Assembly (NCBI GenBank): GCA_022316685.1
Contig: JAKJHU010001640.1
Location: 1 to 64,000, forward strand
Length of the DNA stretch: 64,000 nt
Source: Progne subis subis
Lineage: Eukaryota > Chordata > Aves > Passeriformes > Hirundinidae
Reading direction: 5' to 3'
Shown here piece after piece: positions 11,661 to 21,119 of the stretch (its first letter is position 1; the number at the start of each line of letters is the position of its first letter). A program made the translations under genes and the position numbers. The notes under the pieces are model-generated. The model ran no database searches and was not told the origin of the DNA. It saw only the letters and a program-made list of their open reading frames with translations.

Positions 11661-14600
11661 TCACCCAACAATCAAATCTCCCTGGGGTACACATCGTGTG
11701 GTTCCATCTTTCTGCATTACCCACCATGTGCAGCCTGGTCCCTGAGCAAAGACAATCCCACGGACAGGATCCTCTGTACTTGAAGCAGAATTGATCCAAA
11801 CTGTCTTCCCTAACAAACCTCTTACATGTACTACTGGGACTTTCTCTCCATCTACTGTATGTAGGGGCTCAGATTGGGCAGGGCCTGCTCGGTTGGTGGA
11901 ACCTCGGGTGTTAACTAACCAGGTGGCCTTTGCTAAATTAATCTCCCAGTTCTTGAAAGTCCCCCCACCCAGTGCCTTCAAAGTGGTTTTAAGCAGGCCA
12001 TGGCACCCTTCAACTTTCCCGGCTGCTGGCGCATGATAAGGAATATGGTACACCCACTCAATGCCATGTTCTCTAGCCCAGGTGTTTATAAGGCTGTTCT
12101 TGAAATGAGTCCCCTTGTCAGACTCAATCCTCTCAGGGGTACCATGTCTCCACAGGATTTGCTTTTCAAGGCCCAGGATGGTGTTCCGGGCAGTAGCGTG
12201 AGGCACAGGGTAGGTCTCCAGCCATCCAGTGGTGGCTTCCACCATGGTCAGCACATAGCGCTTGCCTTGGCGGGTTTGGGGAAGGGTGATGTAGTCAATC
12301 TGCCAGGCTTCCCCGTACTTGTACTTGGACCATCGCCCGCCATACCACAGGGGCTTCACCCGCTTGGCCTGTTTGATGGTAGCACATGTCTCACAGTCGT
12401 GGATAACCTGAAAAATACTGTCCATGGTTAGATCCACTCCTCGGTCTCGTGCCCACTTATAGGTGGCATCTCTGCCCTGATGGCCTGAGGCATCATGGGC
12501 CCATCGAGCTAGGAACAACTCTCCCTTGTGTTGCCAATCTAAGTCTATCTTTGACACCTCTATCTTTGCAGCTTGATCTACCTGCTCGTTGTTTCGGTGC
12601 TCCTCATTAGCCCGACTCTTGGGGACATGGGCATCTACATGACGGACTTTGACAGGTAGCTTCTCTACCCTAGTGGCAATGTCCTTCCACTCATCTGCAG
12701 CCCAGATTGGCTTTCCCCTACGCTGCCAATTGGCCTTTTTCCACCTGTCCAGCCATCCCCACAGAGCATTGGCCACCATCCACGAATCAGTGTAGAGGTA
12801 GAGCTTTGGCCACTTCTCTCTTTCAGCAATGTCTAGGGCCAGTTGAACAGCTTTGAGTTCAGCAAGTTGGCTTGACCCACCTTCTCCTTCAGTGGCTTCT
12901 GCAACCTGTCGTGTGGGGCTCCATACGGCTGCTTTCCACTTCCGGTTCATCCCTACGATGCGGCAGGAACCGTCAGTGAAAAGAGCGTAGCGTGTTTCTT
13001 CTGCTGGCAGTTGGTTGTATGGAGGAGCTTCTTCTGCACGTGTCACTTGTTCCTGCTCCTCTTCATCTGTGAGACCAAAGTTCTCACCTTCCGGCCAGTT
13101 TGTAATTATCTCCAAAATCCCAGGGCGATTTGGGTTTCCAATGCGGGCACGCTGAGTGATGAGGGCAATCCATTTGCTCCACGTGGCGTCGGTGGCGTGA
13201 TGGGTGGAGGGAACCTTTCCTTTAAACATCCACCCCAGCACCGGTAGTCGAGGTGCCAGCAGGAGTTGTGCTTCTGTGCCAATCACCTCTGAGGCAGCTT
13301 GAACTCCTTCATAGGCGGCCAAGATTTCCTTCTCTGTTGGAGTGTAGTTGGCTTCGGACCCTCTGTAGCTTCGGCTCCAGAATCCCAGTGGTCGGCCCCG
13401 AGTCTCCCCAGGCACCTTCTGCCAAAGGCTCCAGGACAGGCCATTGTTCCCGGCTGCTGAGTAGAGCACGTTCTTCACATCTGGTCCTGTCCTGACTGGG
13501 CTAAGGGCTACTGCATGAGCGATCTCCTGCTTGATCTGGGCAAAGGCTTGTTGCTGTTCAGGGCCCCAGTGGAAATCGTTCTTCTTGCGGGTGACCAGGT
13601 AGAGAGGGCTCACAATCTGGCTGTACTCAGGAATGTGCATTCTCCAGAAACCTATGGTGCCTAGGGAAGCTTGTGTTTCCTTTTTGTTGGTTGGTGGACA
13701 CATTGCTGTGGTCTTGTTTATGACTTCAGTGGGAATCTGACGCCTTCCATCTTGCCACTTTATTCCTAGAAACTGGATCTCTTGAGCAGGTCCCTTAACT
13801 TTGCTCTTCTTGATAGCAAAGCCAGCCTTCAGGAGAATTTGGATGATCTTCTCTCCTTTCTCAAACACTTCCATTGCCGTGTTCCCCCACACAATGATGT
13901 CATCAATATACTGTAGATGTTCTGGAGCCTCACCCTTTTCCAGTGCAGCCTGGATCAGTCCATGGCAGATGGTGGGGCTGTGTTTCCACCTCTGGGGCAG
14001 TCGGTTCCAGGTGTACTGCACGCCCCTCCAGGTGAAGGCAAACTGAGGCCTGCATTCTGCAGCCAGAGGAATGGAGAAAAATGCATTAGCAATGTCAGTT
14101 GTGGCGTACCATTTTGCTGCCTTGGACTCCAGCTCGTACTGGAGTTCCAGCATGTCCGGCACAGCAGTGCTCAATGGTGGAGTCACTTCGTTCAAGGCAC
14201 GGTAGTCCACAGTCAATCTCCATTCTCCGTCAGACTTGCGCACAGGCCAGATGGGGCTGTTGAAGGGTGAGTGGGTTTTGCTGACCACCCCTTGGCTCTC
14301 CAGCTCACGGATCATCTTGTGGATGGGGATCACGACATCTCGAGCTGTTCTGTACTGTCGGCGATGCACTGTTGAAGTGGCAATTGGCACTTGTTGCTCT
14401 TTCACCTTCAGAAGACCTACAGCAGATGGGTTCTCTGATAGTCCACGCAAGGTATTCAACTGCTTAACATCCCCTGTCTCTACAGCTGCTATCCCAAATG
14501 CCCACCTAAATCCCTTCGGGTCTTTGAAATACCCATTTCGGAGGAAGTCTATGCCCAAAATGCATGGAGCCTCTGGGCCAGTCACAATAGGGTGTCTCTT

Positions 14601-14843
14601 CCACTCCTTTCCAGTCAGGCTCACATCAGCTTCCACCAAAGTAAAATCTTGTGAACCCCCTGTCACCCCAGCAATGGAAACAGATTCTTCCCCCACGTGT
14701 CTTGATGGGAGTAATGTGCACTGTGCACCAGTGTCAACTAAGGCCTCATATTTTTGTGGTTCTGATGTGCCAGGCCAACGAATCCACACAGTCCAAAATA
14801 CACGGTTTTCCCTAGCCTCTACCTGGCTAGAGGCAGGGCCCCT
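11661..14843 (-). CDS. pol: ERVL pro-pol polyprotein, open frame (provirus 1)
   Basis: One frame runs from the gag stop at 14844-14846 to 11661. Residues below are counted from the codon at 14789, which is GTG, so translation must enter from gag. Protease has DTG at 19-21 and a later ILGIDFL. RT has the first palm Asp in TTDIANAFF (about 232) and YIDD at 294-297. RNase H has FTDGS (D606), E644 and TDS (D668). Integrase has the zinc residues H765, H770, C799 and C802, and catalytic D832, D891 and E927. No dUTPase follows. The frame has no stop or shift for over 1,040 codons, unlike its partner at 58153-61335. Some usually conserved sites differ from the partner (for example DKGTHF where the partner has DNGTHF), so activity is doubtful. 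Confidence 0.92.
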   Translation of the reverse strand, partial: RGPASSQVEARENRVFWTVWIRWPGTSEPQKYEALVDTGAQCTLLPSRHVGEESVSIAGVTGGSQDFTLVEADVSLTGKEWKRHPIVTGPEAPCILGIDFLRNGYFKDPKGFRWAFGIAAVETGDVKQLNTLRGLSENPSAVGLLKVKEQQVPIATSTVHRRQYRTARDVVIPIHKMIRELESQGVVSKTHSPFNSPIWPVRKSDGEWRLTVDYRALNEVTPPLSTAVPDMLELQYELESKAAKWYATTDIANAFFSIPLAAECRPQFAFTWRGVQYTWNRLPQRWKHSPTICHGLIQAALEKGEAPEHLQYIDDIIVWGNTAMEVFEKGEKIIQILLKAGFAIKKSKVKGPAQEIQFLGIKWQDGRRQIPTEVINKTTAMCPPTNKKETQASLGTIGFWRMHIPEYSQIVSPLYLVTRKKNDFHWGPEQQQAFAQIKQEIAHAVALSPVRTGPDVKNVLYSAAGNNGLSWSLWQKVPGETRGRPLGFWSRSYRGSEANYTPTEKEILAAYEGVQAASEVIGTEAQLLLAPRLPVLGWMFKGKVPSTHHATDATWSKWIALITQRARIGNPNRPGILEIITNWPEGENFGLTDEEEQEQVTRAEEAPPYNQLPAEETRYALFTDGSCRIVGMNRKWKAAVWSPTRQVAEATEGEGGSSQLAELKAVQLALDIAEREKWPKLYLYTDSWMVANALWGWLDRWKKANWQRRGKPIWAADEWKDIATRVEKLPVKVRHVDAHVPKSRANEEHRNNEQVDQAAKIEVSKIDLDWQHKGELFLARWAHDASGHQGRDATYKWARDRGVDLTMDSIFQVIHDCETCATIKQAKRVKPLWYGGRWSKYKYGEAWQIDYITLPQTRQGKRYVLTMVEATTGWLETYPVPHATARNTILGLEKQILWRHGTPERIESDKGTHFKNSLINTWAREHGIEWVYHIPYHAPAAGKVEGCHGLLKTTLKALGGGTFKNWEINLAKATWLVNTRGSTNRAGPAQSEPLHTVDGEKVPVVHVRGLLGKTVWINSASSTEDPVRGIVFAQGPGCTWWVMQKDGTTRCVPQGDLIVG

Positions 14844-14846
14844 CTA
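14824..14846 (-). promoter_or_regulatory. Gag UAG stop with conserved GC-rich 3' context; possible readthrough site
   Basis: On the minus strand gag ends TAG followed by AGGGGCCCTGCCTCTAGCC, and pol continues in the same frame (zero offset). Provirus 2 has the same TAG and the same following bases at 61313-61335 although its gag is very different. Gammaretroviruses express pol by UAG readthrough helped by a downstream pseudoknot. A similar mechanism is inferred here, not shown. Confidence 0.6.
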
Positions 14847-16769
14847 AGCCTTATTATCCCTATTTCCCTGGGTAACCGGAGCTGCTTCCTTCTTGCTAGA
14901 ACTTCCTCTCACAGTCTTGCCATCCAACAATTCATGCAGCCGTTGTGTCAGAGCATCAGTAGATTCTCCATCCCATCTTTTCATGTTTTCTCCACATTCA
15001 TGCAGGAGGACCCACAGCTTAGCCCGTGGGATGCCTTTTCCCTCTCTATCTAGGGAACGTTTGCGTGTGGTGCCAGAGCCCCTAACTTGTACTGCAGAGA
15101 TCTGGAGAATGTTCTCCTTGAGTTCTTTGAGGTTCTCCTCCACCTTGTCTGCTAATCCCCGCACCTGTGTTTCCACAGCTGTGATTCTTGCATGTGTTGG
15201 ACCATGCACGGCATCTGCATATGTTCGGAGCTTCTTCGCCATATCAAGCACAGTCTCCTCTGTCTCATCCCGCTTCATTATTGCTAAAGCAGAGGAGTAT
15301 TCTTGTGGCCCAAGTCGTACAAGTTTTCGCCACATTACAGGTGTACATGGTACCAAGTCTGGGTTCCTAGTGTTTAGGTCATCTGAGAAGACAATCTCCG
15401 CCACTGCCATTTCTCTCAAGCGCTGAATCCCTTGTTCAATGGTTTTCCACTGAGTTTGCTGCAGATAGAGATCGTCGGGACACAGATATCTTTGTGCCAC
15501 ACTTCCCAGGACCCGTTCCCAGAGACTGCAAGGACTAGCCTCCCTCATCATCTCTTGGTCAATAACTGGATCATGTGACAGGGATCCGAGATGTCTCGCT
15601 TCAGTGCCATCCAGTATTGTAGCCTCGCCTGCAGCATCCCAAAGACGGACTAACCAACTAATTATAGATTCATCAGGTCATCGAGTATAATCCTTTCTTA
15701 GGCCACGAAGGTCCTTCAGGGAAAAGGACTCAAGAGTATCTCCTGATCTTGTAGCAGTTGGTCAGGCTCCTGATCTTGTAGCAGTTGGTCGGGCTCCTGA
15801 TCTTGTAGCAGTTGGTTGGGCTCTTGATGTTGTAGCAGTTGGTTGGGCTCCTGATCTTGTAGCAGCTGGTTGGGCTTCTGATCGTGTGCTAGTTGGTTGG
15901 ACTCCCGATCTTGTGCCAGTTGGTTGGGCTTCCGATTTCGTATCAGTTGGTTCAGCTTTTGACTGTGTATCATCAGTTGCTTCAGCTTCTGATTGTGTGT
16001 CAGTTGGTTTGACTCCTGACTGGGTGTCAGGAGGCATTGAGGATCCTTCATCTGAATCATCGTCTACTGGTCGATCGGGTTTGTCCGTGTGCTTCTTTCC
16101 CTTCTTTACTGCAGCAACTGCCGGTGTCTTAGCCTCACTGTCTGGTTTAGCTGCAGCCTGAATAGCTGTGGCGTTGGCTGCAGCCTGAGTGACTGATTTA
16201 TCTCCCTGCTCCCTTGCCTCGATCTGCTGCCCTACAGTGTTTAGCAGTGTGTGACTCATTCTAGAAAGGCTATAAACCATATAGAGGAAAGTCACCAGGT
16301 GAAATAACAGGGAGGTGGGGTCTTTAACATTCAGGAGACCCTGAACATTCTCCAAAAGTGATGTAACTGACTCAAAAGAGAAGAAGGAAAAAAGAGGCCG
16401 AAGAGCCTCATCCCCTACTCCTCCTCTAACAAACTGTGTGCAATTATTGATAAATCCCCAAAACATGCTGCTGGAACTAGGACGCAGGGTAGGACGAAAA
16501 AACCATAAACTGAACATACCCAGAACAAACTCCACTATCTTTATAAGCTTCTTATAAGCCACAATCACCGAACCCAGCAAAATAAGTATTCTAATTTGTG
16601 CATCCCTAGTGTAAAAGCTGTATGTTAGGGACAATATTGGAGCTATTTCTGGGTAGGAAAACAAACCTAGGGACCAGAAAGGTATTAAGACCTCAAAAAA
16701 GCCTAGGGAACAGAAATGCAGAAAAGACTCCAAGATTCTAAGAGACATTAGGACTTCAAGAAGCAACAT
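14844..16769 (-). pseudogene. gag: ERVL gag with hydrophobic N-terminal region, two nonsense codons (provirus 1)
   Basis: A single minus-strand frame runs from ATG 16769 to the UAG at 14844-14846, broken only by TGA codons at 15762-15764 and 15678-15680. Both look like CGA-to-TGA decay. The first ~170 codons hold several long hydrophobic stretches (around FLHFCSLGFFEVLIPF, ILILLGSVIVAY and LLFHLVTFLYMVYSL). Next come a charged Lys/Asp/Glu part and a 9-residue Thr-Arg-Ser-Gly-Ala-x-Pro-Thr repeat. The final 250 codons are a gag-like helical domain (SWLVRLWD, SLWERVLG, LRTYADAVHG) with no zinc knuckle. I did not see a myristoylation signal. A TTG-started version beginning at 16808 is not needed. 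Confidence 0.75.
15738..15960 (-). repeat. 27-bp repeat inside ERVL gag
   Basis: Tandem units of 27 bp (plus strand GTTGG-x-GGGCTCCTGATCTTGTAGCA type) encode nine-residue units on the minus strand. The period keeps frame. The TGA at 15762 lies in one unit where neighbours have CGA. Confidence 0.85.
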
Positions 16770-16858
16770 GGCCACTGTATGTTTAATCCCCACCCAAAGG
16801 ACAACCAAAAAAAAATGCAGTTAATAATAATCAATACAAGTTTTTTCCACTCTCTCGA

Positions 16859-16876
16859 GCCCCGCAGTGGGCGCCA
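16859..16876 (-). other. Primer-binding site of ERVL provirus 1
   Basis: Ten bases inside the 5' LTR end, the minus strand reads TGGCGCCCACTGCGGGGC. This resembles the complement of a tRNA-Lys(1,2) 3' end with mismatches in the middle. It does not look like the tRNA-Leu site from which mammalian ERVL is named. Confidence 0.6.
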
Positions 16877-16886
16877 ATTAAGGGTA

Positions 16887-17543
16887 TGTCCTGGTTTGGA
16901 GACAAATTTGGGGGAAAACCCCTGTATAGGATCCCTCTGGGAAGCAAACCCAATTGGCCCCTCCCTCCAACCAGTCCGAAAAAAAACCCTCTTTGGAGAA
17001 ATATGGAAAAAACTATTTTACTAAACAAATAAAGTGCATACAAGTATAAAGAATGAATAATATGAAATAATAAAACCTCTCCTTCTGAAGTGAGATGGCA
17101 AATTGAGAAAGTCCTTGCCGTGGGTGGAGCTCGGCTCTCTCTCAGTCTCTCCTCAGTCCCAGTCCCTCCGGCGCTGCTGGAAAATGCCGAGGTCCAGGCC
17201 CCGGTGGGCCGCAGGTGCAGCCCCCAGTGCTCCCCTGGGTTTTCTGTCCAGAGCAGGTTTAAACAGTTCCAAGAAAAAGGAAAAAAACAGTCCAGGGAAC
17301 TTCTCTGCCTTTGCTAGCTGAAACTAACTAAAAGCAAAATAAATCTCTGTCCTGAAGTCTCTCCAAGCCTCCGCTGAACACCCCGTCCGCAGAAGAATGT
17401 GGAGGAGTCAGGCAGTTTTCTCAAAACAAACTCTGTGCTTCTCCTTGCTCTTAGAACCAGTCTTAAAGGCACAGGACTCAATATACAGCACAAACAGAAC
17501 AGACAACTGGAGATACAAGCATCATAAAGTCACCCTAGGACAC
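16887..17543 (-). repeat. ERVL 5' LTR, provirus 1
   Basis: 657 bp with TGTCCTAGGGTGAC at its minus-strand start and CCAAACCAGGACA at its end. It lacks most of the long A-run found near 10885 in the 3' LTR and differs from it at scattered positions. Its outer flank (17544) is a 15-bp minisatellite. Confidence 0.93.
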
Positions 17544-17905
17544 AGGTGAACCCAACCCATACAATCCCAGTCTGTAAAATCCCAGTCCATGTAATCCCAA
17601 CCGATACAATCCCAGTCTGTACAATCCCAGTCCATGTAATCCCAACCCATACCATCCCAGTCTGTACAATCCCAGTCCATGTAATCCCAACCCATACAAT
17701 CCCAGTCTGTACAATCCCAGTCCAGGTGAGCCCAACCTGTACAATCCCAGTCTACAAGGTCCCAATCTGCATCACCTCAGTCTGGATGTTCCTGATCCAT
17801 TCGGTCCCGGTCTGTGCAGGCCCAGTCTGTAGGATCCCAGTCCCTGTGATCCCAGTCTGTGGGAGCCCGGTCTGTCTGCTCCTGCATGGCACATACTCCA
17901 AGACT
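17544..17905 (+). repeat. 15-bp minisatellite (AATCCCAGTCTGTAC type)
   Basis: Units of 15 bp such as AATCCCAGTCTGTAC and AATCCCAGTCCATGT, arranged partly in a 45-bp higher-order pattern. The same 15-bp family ends in CCTGCATGGCACA here and in the inverted-arm copies at 31945-32110 and 39410-39580, so all three share an origin. Confidence 0.88.
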
Positions 17906-18164
17906 CTGGAATTCCAGTTCCCAGCAAGGAAAAGCTGTTCCAGCCCTTGAAGGCAAAGCTCTGAATAAGGGGGCAAAACCAGGGTGCAGCAAGATCCTAC
18001 AGTGACGTTTCACTGCCAGTCTCCAGAACTTGATCCATGCTTGTTGTAGCTCCTGGATTGGGAATTAAATACGGGTAGGGTCATTGGTGGGAGCTGCCCT
18101 GGGTCGAGGGAGACACTGAGAGACAAAGAGAGCAGGCAGAAAGAGGCACGAGAGAAAGGAGAAC
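17906..18164. other. Short unique stretch, no gene seen
   Basis: Sequence between the minisatellite and the target duplication of the gammaretrovirus-like provirus. It holds no splice-bounded exon that I can recognise. Confidence 0.5.
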
Positions 18165-18168
18165 ACAC

Positions 18169-18656
18169 TGAGAGGAATGACAAGATTTGTCTTTACAAAC
18201 AAGCCCTGGGTCTGCTGGTAGATCAAACGAGCACTGAGAGATGAGAGAAACAATGGGAAGGATTCTACTGATTGATGAATGGAAAAGAAGATACATGCCT
18301 TTACAAACAAACCATAGGTTTGTAAGTGAAATTGAATATTGAAAGATGAAAGCAACAATGGGGAAAAACCCATAAAACCTATAAAAATTAAAAATATGGG
18401 GGGGTTATACATTAAAAGGGGAATCTTAGGCATTTTGGGAAGTCTGTACCTCTCAAGTACCTCAGCCAATGGGGAAAGAGAGAGGGAAATACGGCCAGGA
18501 AATTGGGATAAAAAGGAGGCTGTGTCCTCTGAAAAACTGAGAGACTGCTGGGGAAATGCCCCATGGCCTCTCCCTTTATTTGAATAAAGTAAAAGGACTC
18601 CTCTGTCTCCTTTTTGGACATAAACCTCTGGTGTGTGTGGATTAATTTTCCTAACA
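18169..18656 (+). repeat. 5' LTR of gammaretrovirus-like provirus
   Basis: 488 bp, starting TGAGAGGAATGACAAG and ending TTTTCCTAACA. It contains an AATAAA polyadenylation signal near 18583 and a TA-rich segment (GGGATAAAAAGG) near 18503 that could act as the core promoter. Confidence 0.9.
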
Positions 18657-18660
18657 ATTC

Positions 18661-18677
18661 TGGGACTCGTCCGGGAT
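18661..18677 (+). other. Primer-binding site, tRNA-Pro-like
   Basis: TGGGACTCGTCCGGGAT lies four bases after the 5' LTR. It differs from the tRNA-Pro complement TGGGGGCTCGTCCGGGAT by one missing G and one substitution. tRNA-Pro is the usual primer of gammaretroviruses. Confidence 0.82.
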
Positions 18678-18881
18678 ATTTCCACCGTGCGGGGCGGCGG
18701 GCAGCGAGCGGAGCTGAAGGCGCCTCACCCAGTTTCGGTGATCAGCTCCCCTTGGTGGCGGCCGGCACCGGGCGATCGATTGGGTTCCCGAGACTGTCCA
18801 GGAGACAGACGAGTGGCGGACCAGGGGGGTCCGTGAAGAGTCCGCAGGGAAGGACCACTGAAAATCTCACCGGTGAGTAAA

Positions 18882-21050
18882 ATGGGATCTTCGGGGAGCA
18901 AACCTGGGAGGGCGCCCATGGAGGGTAGCACAGGTGAAACACAGCACCCATGGAGGGTAGCACAGGTGAAACACAGCACCCATGGAGGGTATCACAGGTG
19001 AAACACAGCACCCATGGAGGGCAGCACAGGTGAAACACAGCACCCATGGAGGGTATCACAGGTGAAACACAGCACCCATGGAGGGTAGCACAGGTGAAAC
19101 ACAGCACCCATGGAGGGTAGCACAGGTGAAACACAGCACCCATGGAGGGCAGCACAGGTGAAACACAGCACCCATGGAGGGTAGCACAGGTGAGACACAG
19201 CACCCATGGAGGGTAGCACAGGTGAAACACAGCACCCATGGAGGGCAGCACAGGTGAAACACAGCACCCATGGAGGGCAGCACAGGTGAAACACAGCACC
19301 CATGGAGGGCAGCACAGGTGAAACACAGCACCCATGGAGGGCAGCACAGGTGAAACACAACACCCATGGAGGGCAGCACAGGTGAAACACAGCACCCATG
19401 GAGGGCAGCACAGGTGAAACACAGCACCCATGGAGGGTTGCTAGGGTAAAGCCGGGAAGGGGCCCCGGCAAAAGGGATGACAATCCCATAACACCCCCAG
19501 AGAGTTCCTCTGGGAGAATGCTGAGGTCTTGGGACAGACTATGCATTCGCCCAGAGGCAACTATGGAGATGATGGTAAAATATTGTTATTTTGTGTGGCC
19601 GCAGTATAAATTGCCAAAGGAGCTTATGTGGCCACCCTATGGAACAGATAGAATTTGTTTGTGTAGAATTTTGCTGAAGTATTTAGAGGAGAATTGGAAA
19701 AGATAGATTGAAAGAGAATGTGGATTGATATGGTTTAAACAAGCAACAAAAGAAACATGTGTTAAAGAAAAAGGGAGAAGTGGAAAAAAGGGAGGAAAGG
19801 GGAACTGGTGAGAATTGGGATGTTCTTCAGCACTTTCCCCTGTCTTGTCCTCCAGTGTTGCCAGCTGAACCAGGACCAGCTGCAGGTCCCCTGTATCCTC
19901 AACTCTCAGAGCAAAGGGATCAGGGGAATGTTGTTCCTATGGCCCCACCTGAGAATAAGAATAGTGTAGGGGGAAGGGAGCAGCCTATCATATCACCACG
20001 TAGAACTAGAAGAGGAAATCAATTGAGCACATCAGAAGCGCCCCGGACCCAAGAGACAGGGGTACGCCAGATGCCACTCCACCAAGTTCCTTTGGGGGGT
20101 CAGGGGGGAGGGTTTGGGTTTGTAATTGTACCACTTACTACCCAGGATATAAGGGGATTGAATAAAGAATTACTCTCATATTTGGATGATCTCATAGGGC
20201 TGGGGGAAAAGATAGAAGAATATTTAGGAAACGCGGATTATACATGGAAGGATTGGGATTTTCTCCTGGGGATTTTGTTTGGGTCATCAGAGAAATGAAT
20301 GATTTTGCAGAAAGCTCGGCAGCTGTGGAAGGATGAACATCCACAAGCAGCAGCGGGGGCTGGACCTAATGTACCTACAGTGGATGATGCCATCCCCCAG
20401 GTGGAGCCCCAGTGGAACCCAAATGAGGAGACCAGTTTGGCTCGCCTCTGCAATTACCGTGTTTATTTAATTAGGGCAATGAAATCAGCAGTTCCCAGAA
20501 CTAACAACATAGCTGAGGCTATGTCCTTAGAACAGGAGAAACATGAAAGCCCCTCTCACTGGTTAGAGAGGATTAGAGAGGCCTTGTGGAAACACGGGGG
20601 ATGGATCCAGAGGGACCAGCCTTTGACACACTGTTGAAGGTACAATTTGTTACAAAGGCCTGGCCTGACATACGGAAAGGGGTACAGAAAGATGAAGAGT
20701 GGCAGAACAAGCCTCTAGAAGAACTAGTTAGAAAAACACAGCAGATATATGTAAGGAGGGATGAGGAAAAGGTAAAACCTAAGGCAAAGATGATGGCAGA
20801 GTTTTTGCAGCCACGGAAGAATAAACCGCAGGGTCCAAGGGGTCCCCAGGACAGAGGGGACGGGGTCGGCCACAGGGAAGTGGCAGAGGCATTCATTCCC
20901 TCCTCGGCAGGGGAGAGCTGACCCAAACAGCGGTTGGGAAGGAACCAGTGTGCTATCTGCCGGGCAGAAGGGCATTGGAAAAGGGAGTGTCCGCAGAAAC
21001 AGCTGGACCCTCAGGAGGAGGAAATGCAGAGGATAATGGAAATGGATTGT
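18882..21050 (+). pseudogene. gag: Gag of gammaretrovirus-like provirus, broken
   Basis: It starts at ATG 18882 with MGSSGSK, so Gly-2 could be myristoylated as in gammaretroviral matrix. After 11 codons a 32-bp tandem repeat interrupts the frame. Matrix-like sequence resumes at about 19566 (MVKYCYFVWPQY). A proline-rich p12-like part follows (19760-20060), then capsid (FGFVIVPLTTQD at about 20125, ending LLGILFG), with a TGA at 20296-20298 and a frame change near 20630. Nucleocapsid has one zinc knuckle (CAICRAEGHWKREC, C-x2-C-x4-H-x4-C) at about 20950. One knuckle and a p12-like part are gammaretroviral features. Confidence 0.85.
18915..19440 (+). repeat. 32-bp minisatellite inside gag
   Basis: About 16 tandem copies of a 32-bp unit containing CCCATGGAGGG and CACAGGTGAAACACAG, with TAGCA, CAGCA or TATCA variants. 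32 is not a multiple of three, so the array reads through all frames and introduces stops. It starts within the first codons of gag, so it expanded after integration or in an already defective element. Confidence 0.95.
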
Positions 21051-21119
21051 TAGGGGTGTCAGGGGCTCCCATTATATCAAGGACCCACCACTCAGGAGCC
21101 CTTGATAACTTTTAAGGTG

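Larger units (their letters stand above)
1..14330 (+). repeat. Segmental duplication, copy A (direct partner at 48370-60825)
   Basis: The sequence from base 1 reappears in the same order and orientation from 48370: CR1 tail, AGGTCA minisatellite, signal-peptide gene, ERVL LTR and the 3' two thirds of ERVL pol. Similarity is near-identical by eye until about 14330/60825, where the ERVL pol sequences become clearly more different and gag is then unrelated at nucleotide level. Two large internal differences exist: copy A has one extra ~2.25-kb exon cassette, and its minisatellite is about 0.3 kb shorter. The left edge is not visible because the window opens inside the block. Confidence 0.93.
10431..17543 (-). 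mobile_element. ERVL-type (class III) provirus 1, full length
   Basis: Minus-strand provirus of about 7.1 kb: 5' LTR 16887-17543, primer site, gag, in-frame UAG, pro-pol, polypurine tract, 3' LTR 10431-11099. There is no env and no dUTPase after integrase. The RT motif YIDDIIVWG and the overall pol sequence match the ERVL group as I know it. The two LTRs differ at several per cent of positions by eye. No matching target duplication is visible: the left flank ends GAAGG, the right flank starts CAGGT, and the right flank is a minisatellite rather than the rest of the host exon. The provirus has therefore been rearranged since insertion. Confidence 0.9.

Noticed and set aside
15762..16808. Start of the ERVL gag at 16808.
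   Set aside because: That codon is TTG. The first ATG in frame is at 16769.
18742..19546. Minus-strand frames of up to 229 codons with a Cys/Leu/Pro repeat.
   Set aside because: They are shadows of the 32-bp minisatellite, which is open in several frames. They lie antisense to gag.
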